Positions 1 through 8,742 are shown, counted from the first letter of the stretch. The stretch: 40,687 nt of DNA from CAYWWY01 sp964580185 (GCA_964580185.1 CAZOJQ010000027.1:1-40687); one strand, 5' to 3'. Made by a program: numbers and translations. Notes: generated by a model not told the origin, from the letters alone.

Positions 1-477
1 TAAACCCCTTTTTCTCAATTTCGCAAGGATTTGAACTTGGGGCCCATATCGTTCAATAATCGGTGCGCGGATAAAAACCGCGCGCATTGGAGGGTCGCCC
101 CATCCTTCTATGGTGAGGTCTTCTTCAAAAGAATCCAACTGCCGGCCGAACGCATTCCTGCATACATCGATATCCATGATTCTCAAAGTCTTCTGGTGCG
201 GATAGTTGGTGACTTGTTGAGACAGCAGGATCATACCTGCACACGACCCATAAACGGGGACTTTTTCCTCAACGATTCGTCTCCGTAAGGGTTCTGCCAA
301 TCCATTGGTTTCGATCAGTGTAATCATTGATGTGCTTTCCCCACCAGGAAAGACAAATCCATCTGAAAGCGCGATATGTTCTAGAGTTTTCACACGATGG
401 GCATCAACTCCTACCCGAGAAAAAACCCTGAGATGTTCTTCAATATCGCCTTGCATGGAAAGAACCCCTATGCGCAT
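1..477 (-). CDS. pdxT: PdxT, glutaminase subunit of PLP synthase (partial)
   Basis: Class I glutamine amidotransferase that frees ammonia from glutamine and passes it to PdxS for pyridoxal 5'-phosphate synthesis in the cytoplasm. The frame is open to the left edge, so 159 codons of a roughly 190-residue family are present. Visible are the N-terminus MRIGVLSMQGDIEEH, PGGEST at residues 44-49, the nucleophile Cys79 in GSCAG, and PMRAVFIRAP near the cut end. The catalytic His-Glu pair expected near the C-terminus lies outside. The ATG at 477 is one base after the pdxS stop, so translation is probably coupled. The pdxS-pdxT pairing makes the assignment firm. Confidence 0.95.
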   Translation of the reverse strand, partial: MRIGVLSMQGDIEEHLRVFSRVGVDAHRVKTLEHIALSDGFVFPGGESTSMITLIETNGLAEPLRRRIVEEKVPVYGSCAGMILLSQQVTNYPHQKTLRIMDIDVCRNAFGRQLDSFEEDLTIEGWGDPPMRAVFIRAPIIERYGPQVQILAKLRKRGL

Positions 478-478
478 A

Positions 479-1357
479 TTATTGACTCCGGTCTTGCATG
501 CGTATTTCCAGTTCTTCTTTATCCAAACCTTTCATCGGTTGACCAATATCTTCGCTGATCTTCGCCAGTTTCTTTGGATCGTCCCAATGCAAGACCGCTT
601 GTACAATGGCCGAGGCCATCTTTATGGGATCGTCGGACTTGAAGATCCCAGACCCTACAAAGACCCCATCCATACCCAGCATCATCATCAGAGCAGCATC
701 AGCCGGTGTGGCTACCCCGCCAGCAGAAAAATTCACTACAGGCAACCGTCCCAGTTCCTTGATTTGCTCAAGGAGTTGTACCGGAGCGCCCAACTCTTTT
801 GCATAATACACCAATTCCTCGGAGGGCATCGTCATTGTTTTTCTTATCTCATCAAGAACTGTTCGCGCGTGTGTAACAGCTTCGACAACGTTGCCTGTTC
901 CTGGTTCTCCTTTCGTCCGAATCATCGCAGCGCCTTCCGCGATTCGACGCAACGCTTCTCCCAAATTTCGGCAACCGCAAACAAATGGGACAGAGAAGTC
1001 ATGTTTTCGAATATGGTATCGATCATCAGCAGGTGTTAATACCTCCGATTCATCGATAAAATCGACACCGATTTCCTCCAAAATTCTTGCTTCAGCAATA
1101 TGACCGATCCGACATTTTGCCATAACGGGAATACTAACGGCATCCATTATTTCGCGAATCACACAGACACTGGCCATTCGCGCGACCCCTCCCGCTTTCC
1201 GGATATCTGCCGGGACCATGTCCAATGCCATGACCGCTACTGCCCCTGCATCTTGAGCAATCGTTGCTTGGTCGGCATTCGTGACATCCATGATGACTCC
1301 GTTCTTAAACATATCCGCGAATCCTGTTTTGACGTTCCACGTTCCTTTTTGTTGCAT
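479..1357 (-). CDS. pdxS: PdxS, PLP synthase synthase subunit
   Basis: Forms pyridoxal 5'-phosphate from ribose 5-phosphate, glyceraldehyde 3-phosphate and the ammonia supplied by PdxT. The 292-residue product is a TIM barrel of normal family length. Asp24 in VIMDV, Lys81 in PVMAKCRIGH (the Schiff-base lysine) and Lys149 in IRTKGEPGTG fall at the same numbers as in the Bacillus enzyme. The frame could open ten codons earlier, but ATG 1357 has an AGGAGGG site eight bases upstream and gives the family-typical MQQKGTWNVK start. It lies 13 bases after the nicotinate phosphoribosyltransferase gene and one base before pdxT, as fourth gene of the operon. Confidence 0.97.
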   Translation of the reverse strand: MQQKGTWNVKTGFADMFKNGVIMDVTNADQATIAQDAGAVAVMALDMVPADIRKAGGVARMASVCVIREIMDAVSIPVMAKCRIGHIAEARILEEIGVDFIDESEVLTPADDRYHIRKHDFSVPFVCGCRNLGEALRRIAEGAAMIRTKGEPGTGNVVEAVTHARTVLDEIRKTMTMPSEELVYYAKELGAPVQLLEQIKELGRLPVVNFSAGGVATPADAALMMMLGMDGVFVGSGIFKSDDPIKMASAIVQAVLHWDDPKKLAKISEDIGQPMKGLDKEELEIRMQDRSQ

Positions 1358-1370
1358 TATCCGTTCCCTC

Positions 1371-2663
1371 CTATGCCAATGATACAACAGTCAATCGTTC
1401 AAAGTCCCCTTTGGTTCGCCCATATTTCGCACAGGCCTTTTGATCGACCATTACTATGTCCGCAGTAAGGTCAACCTTTTCTCTCAACAATTTTGCGCCC
1501 ACTCCATATACATCAGCCGGTACTTCCAGCTTTTCAAAAAGAGTGATTTTTTCTGAATCAAACCCCCCTGAAACGACAATCTTAAGGTCATGGGCACCAA
1601 TCCGGTCAAACTCTTTTCTCGCAAGCCAAACCAATTCCGGGCAAACACCTAAGGAGCTTGAATCCTGTGGGGGTACGGAAACATCTCTAAGTGAACCAGA
1701 TGTATCAAACCGAACCCCCCAGATCTTACCTTTCCCTGGCCCAATGATTACGGATAAGTCCTCAGGTTTTTCCGATGTGTTTTGAATGCTGCTTAGTCTA
1801 TCAACATATTCATAGAGAACTTTTTTGGTTGTTCCGATGCAATCATTGTCCCAATCGACAAGGACAATCCGGTTTACGGCTGGATCGATACATTCGTCAA
1901 AGGCTACCGCAGCAGCGCATGTATCCCCATGAAACGTAGATATCAGGGCATGAGGAATGGTCCCCATGCTCTCAGTGCCCCAATAGTCGGCATTCGCATC
2001 TGTTGAAACACCAAACGCTCCCGCTTTCAAAGCGGCATATCCATCGGTTGCTTGTAGCCAGTAATGATCAAACCGCGCAGAGAAGAAAAGGATCGGTTTC
2101 TTTCGGGCTGCTGTCACAACCTTTCGTACAGCTGTTGCCGTGCTTGAAGCGCGAGCCATTACCCCAAGTAGTACGGTCTCAAGATATCCAAAAAAAGTTG
2201 GATCCCCTTCAATGGTCATCACTACTTCGTCGCTTCGGACCATTTCCCCATCAAATAGGGCTTTCACTTGAATTTCGTTCCAATGATCTTCCCATAGATC
2301 ATTCAGTTGTTCTCTTAAGTCCAGTTTTTCTTGAAAAGCGGATTCGCTTTCCTTCCTGTCCATTCCATAGGCAGCGCTTTGGACTTTTCGTTCCGCTTCC
2401 AAAAGGGAATGAAAAATGCGTTGCGCTTTATTGCTGTCTCGATACTGCCCAGTACAAGTTCGTAAAATGGCAATTGCTTCATCAAGTCCAACAATGCACG
2501 AATCTTGCCTGGGAAAGAATTGATACACCACGGAAGCGTGACGCCCCTTTTTCTTCAGTACCTCCACAAACCGAGTAAAGTATTTGTCTGAATAGTACCC
2601 GGATCGAATCCGATCCATCGGGATCTTAAAGAGACTGGGGTTTAATCGTTCATTCGGTCTCAC
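1371..2663 (-). CDS. Nicotinate phosphoribosyltransferase
   Basis: Joins nicotinate and PRPP to nicotinate mononucleotide in the NAD salvage (Preiss-Handler) pathway. The 430-residue protein carries the family's core: an SARF...DGYAALKAGAFGVSTDAN segment in two blocks, then ESMGTIPHALI, then VDWDNDCI, and a C-terminal VVSGGFDSEKI phosphate-binding-type loop. The start is GTG at 2663, overlapping the mutase stop as GTGA, with GGAGG ten bases upstream. A related activity such as nicotinamide or quinolinate phosphoribosyltransferase is possible but less likely from the MGTIPHAL motif. Its operon partners tie cofactor salvage (NAD, PLP) to amino-acid and acyl-CoA metabolism. Confidence 0.85.
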   Translation of the reverse strand: MRPNERLNPSLFKIPMDRIRSGYYSDKYFTRFVEVLKKKGRHASVVYQFFPRQDSCIVGLDEAIAILRTCTGQYRDSNKAQRIFHSLLEAERKVQSAAYGMDRKESESAFQEKLDLREQLNDLWEDHWNEIQVKALFDGEMVRSDEVVMTIEGDPTFFGYLETVLLGVMARASSTATAVRKVVTAARKKPILFFSARFDHYWLQATDGYAALKAGAFGVSTDANADYWGTESMGTIPHALISTFHGDTCAAAVAFDECIDPAVNRIVLVDWDNDCIGTTKKVLYEYVDRLSSIQNTSEKPEDLSVIIGPGKGKIWGVRFDTSGSLRDVSVPPQDSSSLGVCPELVWLARKEFDRIGAHDLKIVVSGGFDSEKITLFEKLEVPADVYGVGAKLLREKVDLTADIVMVDQKACAKYGRTKGDFERLTVVSLA

Positions 2664-4330
2664 AGAACTGGAGCCTCCATATATTCTCCGTACACTTGCG
2701 AAAGGGTGTAAGAAATCTCCCCTAATGTCGTATAGGACCGAACCGCATCATAGATATAAGGCATGATATTCTCACCCTTCTCTGCTGCAGCCTTCAGGCA
2801 CGAGCAATGATCCTTGATTTTCGAAGGATTCCTTTTTCCCTTGATTCTTTGAAGCTGTTGAACTTGATGGATTTCCAACTCCGGATCAACACGCAAAAGT
2901 GGCCGATTGTGGTGCATTTCCTCGACTTGGAAATGATTGACTCCTACAATAACCGACTTTTCAGCTTCAATGTCCTTTTGATACCGATACGCGCTTTCCA
3001 TGATCTCTCTTTGGACATACCCGTCTTCAATCGCTTTCACCATTCCGCCCATTTTTGTAATGGTTGAAATGTATCCCATCGCGTTTCTCTCCAGCTGATC
3101 TGTAATGCTTTCTAGATAATAGCTACCCCCAAGCGGATCAACGGTATTCGTAACTCCGCTTTCATGGGCTAACACTTGCTGGGTTCGCAAAGCAATGCGC
3201 ACCGATTCTTCACTTGGCAAGGCAAGCGCTTCATCATAGGAATTGGTATGAAGCGACTGTGTGCCCCCGAGAACGGCAGAAAGAGCTTGTATGGTTACGC
3301 GAACTATGTTATTCTCCGGTTGTTGCGCCGTTAATGTTGATCCCCCTGTTTGGGTGTGAAACCTCATCTGCATAGCTTTTTCGTTGGTAACACCAAATTG
3401 TTCTTTCATTAATTTGGCCCAAAGCCTTCGAGCGGCGCGGAATTTTGCGATTTCCTCGAACAAATCATTATGTGCCGCAAAGAAAAAAGAAAGCCTTTGG
3501 CCGAACACGTTGGGGTCTTGGCCGGTATCGATTGCTGCTTGCACATAGGCAATCCCATCGGCAAGGGTAAATGCGATTTCTTGTGCAGCTGTAGCTCCCG
3601 CTTCGCGGATATGATATCCGCTGATGCTGATGGTATTCCACTTGGGAAGGTTTACAGAACAGTAAGAAAAAATGTCAGTGATGATTTTCATAGAAGGTTG
3701 AGGGGGAAACCGATAGGTTCCTCGGGCAATGTATTCCTTGAGAATGTCGTTTTGGATGGTTCCGCTCAATAAGCTGTGAGGCACACCCTGCTGATCGGCA
3801 ACCGCCATGTACATAGCCAATAAAACAGAAGCAGTGGCATTGATTGTCATAGAAGTACTCACTTTGCTTAAAGGGATCCCACGGAAAAGGACTTCCATAT
3901 CTGCAAGCGAATCAATTGCGACTCCCACTTTACCGACTTCCCCTGCGGCCAAAGAATCATCCGAGTCATATCCGATTTGGGTCGGAAGGTCAAAAGCTAC
4001 AGAAAGCCCCGTTTGACCTTGATTGAGTAGATATTTGTATCGATCGTTTGACTGTTCGGCAGTTCCAAAACCAGCATATTGCCTCATTGTCCATACTCTT
4101 CCTCGGTACATCGTCGGTTGGACCCCTCTTGTATAGGGGTATTGGCCGGGAAAGCCGAGATGTTTCAAGTAGTCGAAATCTCCGCTGTCATTTGGGGTAT
4201 AGAGCTCTTGAATCGGATATCCGCTTGATGATCGTTTTTCCTGTGTTGGTTCCTTAACCCTCTTTTCTTTTTTTTGTTCCCATTTTTCTCGCGCTTCCTG
4301 TAATTGCTTCTGACCATCCGCTTCTTTCAT
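2660..4330 (-). CDS. Methylmalonyl-CoA mutase, large (catalytic) subunit
   Basis: Adenosylcobalamin-dependent isomerase of methylmalonyl-CoA and succinyl-CoA, used in propionate or branched-chain amino-acid metabolism. The 556 residues cover only the substrate-binding TIM barrel. Tyr85 in TMRQYAGF, Arg203 in YIARGTYRFPP and His240 in SGYHIREAG correspond to Tyr89, Arg207 and His244 of the Propionibacterium enzyme. In isobutyryl-CoA mutase the first two are usually Phe and Gln, so methylmalonyl-CoA is the better substrate guess. There is no C-terminal B12-binding domain, and no separate B12 subunit in the window, so a small partner should be encoded elsewhere. The ATG at 4330 has GGGAGGT five bases upstream, inside the end of the aminotransferase gene. 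Confidence 0.93.
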   Translation of the reverse strand: MKEADGQKQLQEAREKWEQKKEKRVKEPTQEKRSSSGYPIQELYTPNDSGDFDYLKHLGFPGQYPYTRGVQPTMYRGRVWTMRQYAGFGTAEQSNDRYKYLLNQGQTGLSVAFDLPTQIGYDSDDSLAAGEVGKVGVAIDSLADMEVLFRGIPLSKVSTSMTINATASVLLAMYMAVADQQGVPHSLLSGTIQNDILKEYIARGTYRFPPQPSMKIITDIFSYCSVNLPKWNTISISGYHIREAGATAAQEIAFTLADGIAYVQAAIDTGQDPNVFGQRLSFFFAAHNDLFEEIAKFRAARRLWAKLMKEQFGVTNEKAMQMRFHTQTGGSTLTAQQPENNIVRVTIQALSAVLGGTQSLHTNSYDEALALPSEESVRIALRTQQVLAHESGVTNTVDPLGGSYYLESITDQLERNAMGYISTITKMGGMVKAIEDGYVQREIMESAYRYQKDIEAEKSVIVGVNHFQVEEMHHNRPLLRVDPELEIHQVQQLQRIKGKRNPSKIKDHCSCLKAAAEKGENIMPYIYDAVRSYTTLGEISYTLSQVYGEYMEAPVL

Positions 4331-4333
4331 TCG

Positions 4334-5527
4334 TTACCTCCCTTGTGAATATCGCTCAAGGCCGATTCTCAACATTTCGCAAGATAAACGGAGCGATGAC
4401 TCCTCAAGCACATAAGCAATTCGAATCTCCTGTTCCCCGGCACCAGGCGAAGCGTAAAAACCATTAAGCGGAGCAACCATAGTGGTTTTTCCTTGATAGG
4501 AAAAATCGGTTAACATCCACTTGACAAAGGATTCACTGTTAGGAACGGGTAATTTTACGGAAACATAAAATGCACCCTGTGGTTTGAGAAAGGACAACCC
4601 AGGGATCTTGTTGAGTTCTTCATATACAGTATCCCGTCTTCTTTGATATTCATCCCGGACGCCCATAATATACTCTCTATCCATCTTCAAAAGACCCAAT
4701 GCTCCATATTGAGCCATAGTGGGGGGAGACAACCTCGCTTGAGCCATCTTCATTGCTTGGCTAAGTACTTCTTTGTTTTTCGATACTAAAGCGCCAACGC
4801 GAGCTCCGCATGTGCTATAGCGTTTAGATATGCTGTCGACCATTATCAGAATATCATGATAATCGGAAAATTGCATTGCAGAAAAGGGTTTTTTTCCATC
4901 AAAGACAAATTCGCGGTACACCTCATCCACAATAAGATACAGATCGTTTTTTTTACAGAAGGTCAAGAGCATTTCTATATCATCCATAGAATAAACAGCG
5001 CCGGTTGGATTGCAGGGGTTTGAAAGAATTAGACCTTTCACTTTCGGGTTCAGTGCCTTTTCAAATTGATCCATCGGGGGAATGGAATATCCTTTATCGG
5101 GATCGGATTGAACCGGTACAATCCCCAAGCTCATCATCTCGGCAAAACTCCGATAATTGGCATAAAATGGTTCAATCACCATGACTTGATCTCCAGGATC
5201 TGCAATCACCCCAAAAGCGAAAATAATGGCCTCGCTACCACCATCAGTCACAATCAACTCTTCTGGTCCTATGGAAAACCCCCAATGGCGATAGTAAGCG
5301 CAAAACTCTTTACGTAGCTCAATTAGCCCCGCCGAATGGGAATATGGAACCACTGGGCCAGGAAAAGAGGCGATCGAATCAAAAAACGGTCGTGGAGTGG
5401 GAATGTCCGGGTCACCAATATTGAGATGCATGACTTGAATCCCATTTCGTTTGGCTTGCTCGGCAAATGGTATCAATCTTCGAATCGGTGAAGACTGCAT
5501 ATTTCTCGCCCTCTGAGATATGTACAT
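4334..5527 (-). CDS. Class I/II pyridoxal-phosphate aminotransferase
   Basis: PLP-dependent fold-type I aminotransferase, 397 residues, cytoplasmic. Visible are LNIGDPDIPTP near residue 35, SNPCNPTG at 169-176, Asp201 in VDEVYREFVF (pyridine nitrogen), Lys235 in DSISKRYS (PLP Schiff base) and Arg243 in GARVG. The overall pattern is that of the aspartate/aromatic aminotransferase group, but the donor cannot be fixed from sequence alone. It is the first gene of the operon ending in pdxS-pdxT, which makes its own cofactor. ATG 5527 follows an AAAGGGGG site, with a promoter at 5558-5586. The mutase gene begins three bases after its stop. Confidence 0.9.
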   Translation of the reverse strand: MYISQRARNMQSSPIRRLIPFAEQAKRNGIQVMHLNIGDPDIPTPRPFFDSIASFPGPVVPYSHSAGLIELRKEFCAYYRHWGFSIGPEELIVTDGGSEAIIFAFGVIADPGDQVMVIEPFYANYRSFAEMMSLGIVPVQSDPDKGYSIPPMDQFEKALNPKVKGLILSNPCNPTGAVYSMDDIEMLLTFCKKNDLYLIVDEVYREFVFDGKKPFSAMQFSDYHDILIMVDSISKRYSTCGARVGALVSKNKEVLSQAMKMAQARLSPPTMAQYGALGLLKMDREYIMGVRDEYQRRRDTVYEELNKIPGLSFLKPQGAFYVSVKLPVPNSESFVKWMLTDFSYQGKTTMVAPLNGFYASPGAGEQEIRIAYVLEESSLRLSCEMLRIGLERYSQGR

Positions 5528-5557
5528 TATTCTACCCCCTTTGATGTATTCGTGGAT

Positions 5558-5586
5558 AGTATACTACGTTTTCCATACAAGATCAA
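5558..5586 (-). promoter_or_regulatory. Promoter of the aminotransferase-mutase-pdxST operon
   Basis: On the minus strand, TTGATC (5586-5581), a 17-base spacer and TATACT (5563-5558) make a sigma-70-type promoter with 4/6 and 5/6 matches. The expected start gives a leader of about 25 bases before ATG 5527. It lies only 15 bases beyond the MFS transporter stop, and no terminator is visible between them, so readthrough from upstream is also possible. Confidence 0.75.
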
Positions 5587-5600
5587 GTATAAATGAGATC

Positions 5601-7016
5601 CTACTCCTTCCGTGGGGCAGATTCTTTGGGATTCTCAGAAGGTGGTTCCACAAATTTCGCTCGATGGGGATTGTCGAAGTGCTCTAACGCTGTTTTCCGG
5701 CTGAGCAGGAGAAACCCATTCAGTACAAAGCTTCTTAGGCGGATATGTCCGGATACTTCGACTCGATTGAGCAAAAAAAGTGCAGAAATCCGCATTCCGA
5801 ATCCGAGCAAAAAAAGGATTTGAATGCCATACATAGGCATCTGGCCGAGAAAAAACCGATAGTCAGAAAGTTGCTTAGCAAGTGCTCCACCGATCAAAGA
5901 ACCCGAAAATCCGCCTAAACCGGACAAAGCCGCGAACAGAGATAGATAAACCCCAGAAGATCTTCCAGCTACTAAAAGGGGAACAGTAAAAATGGCTAAG
6001 TTAATCGCGGACCATGCGACTCCCGTAATGATACTATCTGTCCAAAGAAGTACTCCCATTGTCTCAGGGGTCATGAAAAACCATAACAACGCAAGACATG
6101 ATGCTAACGCAATCCCAACTCTTAGGATGTTTTTGTGTCCCATACGATCCGATAATTTACCCCATATGATGTAAAAGAGCATAGAAACAATACTGGAAAG
6201 AATCGACAAGTATCCCATAAGGGTAAAAGGAAGCTGAAGGTTTTCGATCATATGGAATGAGAAAAAAGGTGCCGAAACCAAAAGGGTAAAATTCCAAAAA
6301 AAGGCAAATGCCAAAAGCTTTTGAAAATTCTTGTTCTGAATGGCTGCCCTAATTTCCGACCAGGAACTCGATTCTTTGAGAGGAGGTTCATACTGACGAG
6401 AGAGGAAGAAACCAGCAAAAGCCGCTCCAGAAAGAGAAAGCACTAATATGATCCGTATACCCGTTTCATCAGGCATTTGATCTAAGATGTTGGAGTACAA
6501 CAATACGGTCATCATAGAAACAAAAGACAAGATGAGATTGCGCCGTCCGTAAAACTTCCCCATCTTTTCTTTCGGTACAAGATCGCGCATCCATGAGGTC
6601 CAAGCGTTGTTTGCCATCGACCCAGAGATGAAGCTTATGGATACTGTAGCAATGAAAAGTTCAGTATTCATCACTCCGATTAGGGGGAGAATTAGAAATA
6701 CTGACCAAATGAGCCGTGAAACCATACTCAACACGAGCGTGAACTGCTTTCTTCGGCTCAATCGTTCCACAATTCGAGGAACGATTAGTTGAACTGTCAT
6801 CGATAAGAATTGGATTGAACCTAGGAGTCCGAGGGTGAACTCGTCAGCACCAAAACTGAGAGCGATTTTTGTAAAATAGACCCCTTGTGTTACAACCAAA
6901 AAAACGACAGCTCCGATCCCTTCAATGACGGATGCCTTCATTCCTTGCGTTATTTTTTGTTCTTCGGTCCATTGGGATTGATCCGGAAATAGGAATAATT
7001 TGCGGAGAAAGTTCAT
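5601..7016 (-). CDS. Major facilitator superfamily transporter
   Basis: Integral membrane transporter of 471 residues with about 12 hydrophobic segments. A short cytoplasmic N-terminus (NFLRKLFLFPDQ) precedes the first helix. The charged loop IVERLSRRKQF and its counterpart WGKLSDRMGHKN mark the MFS loops between helices 2-3 and 8-9, showing the two-fold repeat. The substrate cannot be read from sequence; drug or sugar export and nutrient uptake are all possible. ATG 7016 has AAAGGTG upstream at a rather long distance (about 11 bases). It is the last gene of the MEMO - membrane protein - MFS set. Confidence 0.85.
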   Translation of the reverse strand: MNFLRKLFLFPDQSQWTEEQKITQGMKASVIEGIGAVVFLVVTQGVYFTKIALSFGADEFTLGLLGSIQFLSMTVQLIVPRIVERLSRRKQFTLVLSMVSRLIWSVFLILPLIGVMNTELFIATVSISFISGSMANNAWTSWMRDLVPKEKMGKFYGRRNLILSFVSMMTVLLYSNILDQMPDETGIRIILVLSLSGAAFAGFFLSRQYEPPLKESSSWSEIRAAIQNKNFQKLLAFAFFWNFTLLVSAPFFSFHMIENLQLPFTLMGYLSILSSIVSMLFYIIWGKLSDRMGHKNILRVGIALASCLALLWFFMTPETMGVLLWTDSIITGVAWSAINLAIFTVPLLVAGRSSGVYLSLFAALSGLGGFSGSLIGGALAKQLSDYRFFLGQMPMYGIQILFLLGFGMRISALFLLNRVEVSGHIRLRSFVLNGFLLLSRKTALEHFDNPHRAKFVEPPSENPKESAPRKE

Positions 7017-7034
7017 CGAAATCTGTTCACCTTT

Positions 7035-7742
7035 CTATGATGCATACGCTTTTTTCTTTCGAGAACCCATTTTCCACCCAAAAGAAACCATGATTGCAAA
7101 GACACCAAAGAAAACTGCAATACCCGCAGGTTTCCAATGAAAAAATGGTTCAGGTTCTGTTTGATAATTCCCAAACCATTGGGGTTGGATTTGAATCAAT
7201 ACCCACAAAGAAAGAATGCTGATCGTGAATCCCCCGAGAAAAATTGAAATGAGAGAAATGGTTTTCTCAATAGATACGAAAACCAATACACTTACGACCA
7301 ATCCGAGAATCCCGGCAAATACCCATTGGATCCAGGGATAATGGATCCCATCTTCCCTCAGATGACTGTAGACAACAGGTGCGAGAATGCTCCATAACCA
7401 CAAACCCAAAGCCCCTCCTGCAATAAACCCTCCTAAAAAGAAAAGGATTTGAAAGAGAGCGCATCCAACAAAGGCTGTGATGAGACCAAATCCAACCGAA
7501 ACTGAGAATCCAAGATTCGGGTTATTCTGAATCCATGAATGAACGAAATCATACTCGGTAAGAATCGGGAAGAGATAAAACATTCCGAAAAAAAAACCGA
7601 TCATGAAGATGAGAACCTTCGGAAACCAACGATTCCCCAAGAGCAATCCAATTGCTAAGCAAATGGTGATATACCAATAATGGGTCATGAGTGAAGTGAT
7701 CCTGCTGAAGCTTGTCAATTCTCCCAGAAGAAGATCATCCAT
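7035..7742 (-). CDS. Multi-pass membrane protein of unknown function
   Basis: A 235-residue protein with about seven hydrophobic segments and a basic C-terminus (GSRKKKAYAS) that should face the cytoplasm. Glycine-rich helices (FIAGGALGLWLW, FLGGFTISILS) resemble small uncharacterised membrane families such as DUF4203/TMEM198-like proteins, but I do not recognise it firmly. ATG 7742 was chosen: it overlaps the MEMO gene by eight bases and has GGAGGT 13 bases upstream. A TTG at 7769 would add nine residues with a poorer site. Probably co-transcribed with the MEMO and MFS genes. Confidence 0.7.
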   Translation of the reverse strand: MDDLLLGELTSFSRITSLMTHYWYITICLAIGLLLGNRWFPKVLIFMIGFFFGMFYLFPILTEYDFVHSWIQNNPNLGFSVSVGFGLITAFVGCALFQILFFLGGFIAGGALGLWLWSILAPVVYSHLREDGIHYPWIQWVFAGILGLVVSVLVFVSIEKTISLISIFLGGFTISILSLWVLIQIQPQWFGNYQTEPEPFFHWKPAGIAVFFGVFAIMVSFGWKMGSRKKKAYAS

Positions 7743-8592
7743 GAACCGATTGTCTACCTCCAGAATCAAAGATCAAGGAGGCGTATCCTACTACGTGTGA
7801 GAAATCCCCGCCAGAATCTCCACTCGAAGCATGTTGCAACAGTTTTGGAGTTCCGATGCGCGCTTCCATTAAAGCTGCTACTGCGCCGAATCCACACATA
7901 GAGATCTGGTCTTCGGTGATTGCTGCATATAGCCCATCAATATCCTCTGTCAATATCGAATCAATGATTTCTTGATCTTTCATAATGGTCCGATCATGGG
8001 GTTCATAGTGATTGAGATCCGAAGAGGCGATGATCAAGAGGGGCTGTGTCTCGGAAATCGCATGAATGACATGACCCATTTCTTGTGCCGTGTTCTTTCT
8101 TTGATCCATCATAGCGATCGGGATGATGGAAAAGTCTGTACCAAAGCAAAACTGGAGCAAAGGCAATTGAACCTCAAGCGAATGTTCGTTTATGTGCGCA
8201 TTGAAGTCCGGTTGTGCATATTCATAGGTTGAAAGAATTCTTTGCGCCAGAGTTCGGTGGATTTGGAGTTCACCGAGAGGTGTTTTCCAACTCCCTTTAT
8301 CCCATATGCTAATGGGTTTTCCCATTCCCGTGTGAGAAGGACCAATTAGCATAACGGATTCGGGTGTGCCGATTTTCATTACTTCAGACAATCCCCATGC
8401 GGCAACGGGGCCTGAATACATATATCCTGCATGGGGTAAAACCAATCCTATGCTTTTATCCAATTTCTTTTTGTTTAAAGGGGGAACTGCCCCGGGGCCA
8501 AGTTGATGGGTAAACAATCCTCGAATTGTTTCGATTAGTTTTGGAGGCTGACTCGGGTAAAAGACATCGGAAACAATTGGATTCCGAATCAT
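7735..8592 (-). CDS. amrB: MEMO1-family protein (AmmeMemoRadiSam system protein B)
   Basis: A 285-residue member of the MEMO family, related to class III extradiol dioxygenases, often encoded near AMMECR1 and a radical SAM protein. The likely metal or active-site residues are present: His54 in LPHAGYMYSG, His87 in IGPSHTG, NEHSLEVQLP, SSDLNHYE and the Cys in MCGFG. The start MIRNPIVSDVFYPS is family-typical. ATG 8592 has GAAAGGGG eight bases upstream, whereas ATG 8598 sits too close to it. No AMMECR1 or radical SAM gene is in the window, so its partners must be elsewhere or absent. The biochemical role of the family is not settled. Confidence 0.9.
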   Translation of the reverse strand: MIRNPIVSDVFYPSQPPKLIETIRGLFTHQLGPGAVPPLNKKKLDKSIGLVLPHAGYMYSGPVAAWGLSEVMKIGTPESVMLIGPSHTGMGKPISIWDKGSWKTPLGELQIHRTLAQRILSTYEYAQPDFNAHINEHSLEVQLPLLQFCFGTDFSIIPIAMMDQRKNTAQEMGHVIHAISETQPLLIIASSDLNHYEPHDRTIMKDQEIIDSILTEDIDGLYAAITEDQISMCGFGAVAALMEARIGTPKLLQHASSGDSGGDFSHVVGYASLIFDSGGRQSVHG

Positions 8593-8637
8593 TCCCATCA
8601 CCCCTTTCTTTCGGTTTTTGTCGGATCCTCGATTGCA

Positions 8638-8646
8638 ATTATACCA
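8638..8646 (-). promoter_or_regulatory. Extended -10 promoter of the MEMO gene set
   Basis: The minus strand reads TGGTATAAT, a TGn-extended -10 with a perfect TATAAT, about 40 bases before the MEMO start. No convincing -35 is seen 17 bases upstream, as extended -10 promoters can allow. It is divergent from the Feo operon promoter. Confidence 0.55.
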
Positions 8647-8702
8647 TGACTATTCCAGAAAAAGGACGAATTTTCCGTCTTTCAAATGAGTCAATTGCCA
8701 AC

Positions 8703-8731
8703 TTGACAAATATTTGCAAATCCGGTATAAT
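8703..8731 (+). promoter_or_regulatory. Consensus sigma-70 promoter of the DUF454-feo operon
   Basis: TTGACA at 8703-8708, a 17-base spacer and TATAAT at 8726-8731 match the housekeeping consensus at all 12 positions. Transcription should start near 8738, about 50 bases before the DUF454 ATG at 8791. Such a strong promoter implies that repression, not activation, sets its output. Confidence 0.9.
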
Positions 8732-8742
8732 TGGTTTTGATA

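Noticed and set aside
305..1039. A 244-codon open frame on the plus strand over pdxS and pdxT
   Set aside because: It is antisense to two firmly identified genes, has no ribosome site and encodes a low-information Cys/His/Pro-rich product.
2003..2578. A 191-codon plus-strand frame inside nicotinate phosphoribosyltransferase
   Set aside because: Mirror frame of a conserved gene, with no start signal or recognisable domain.
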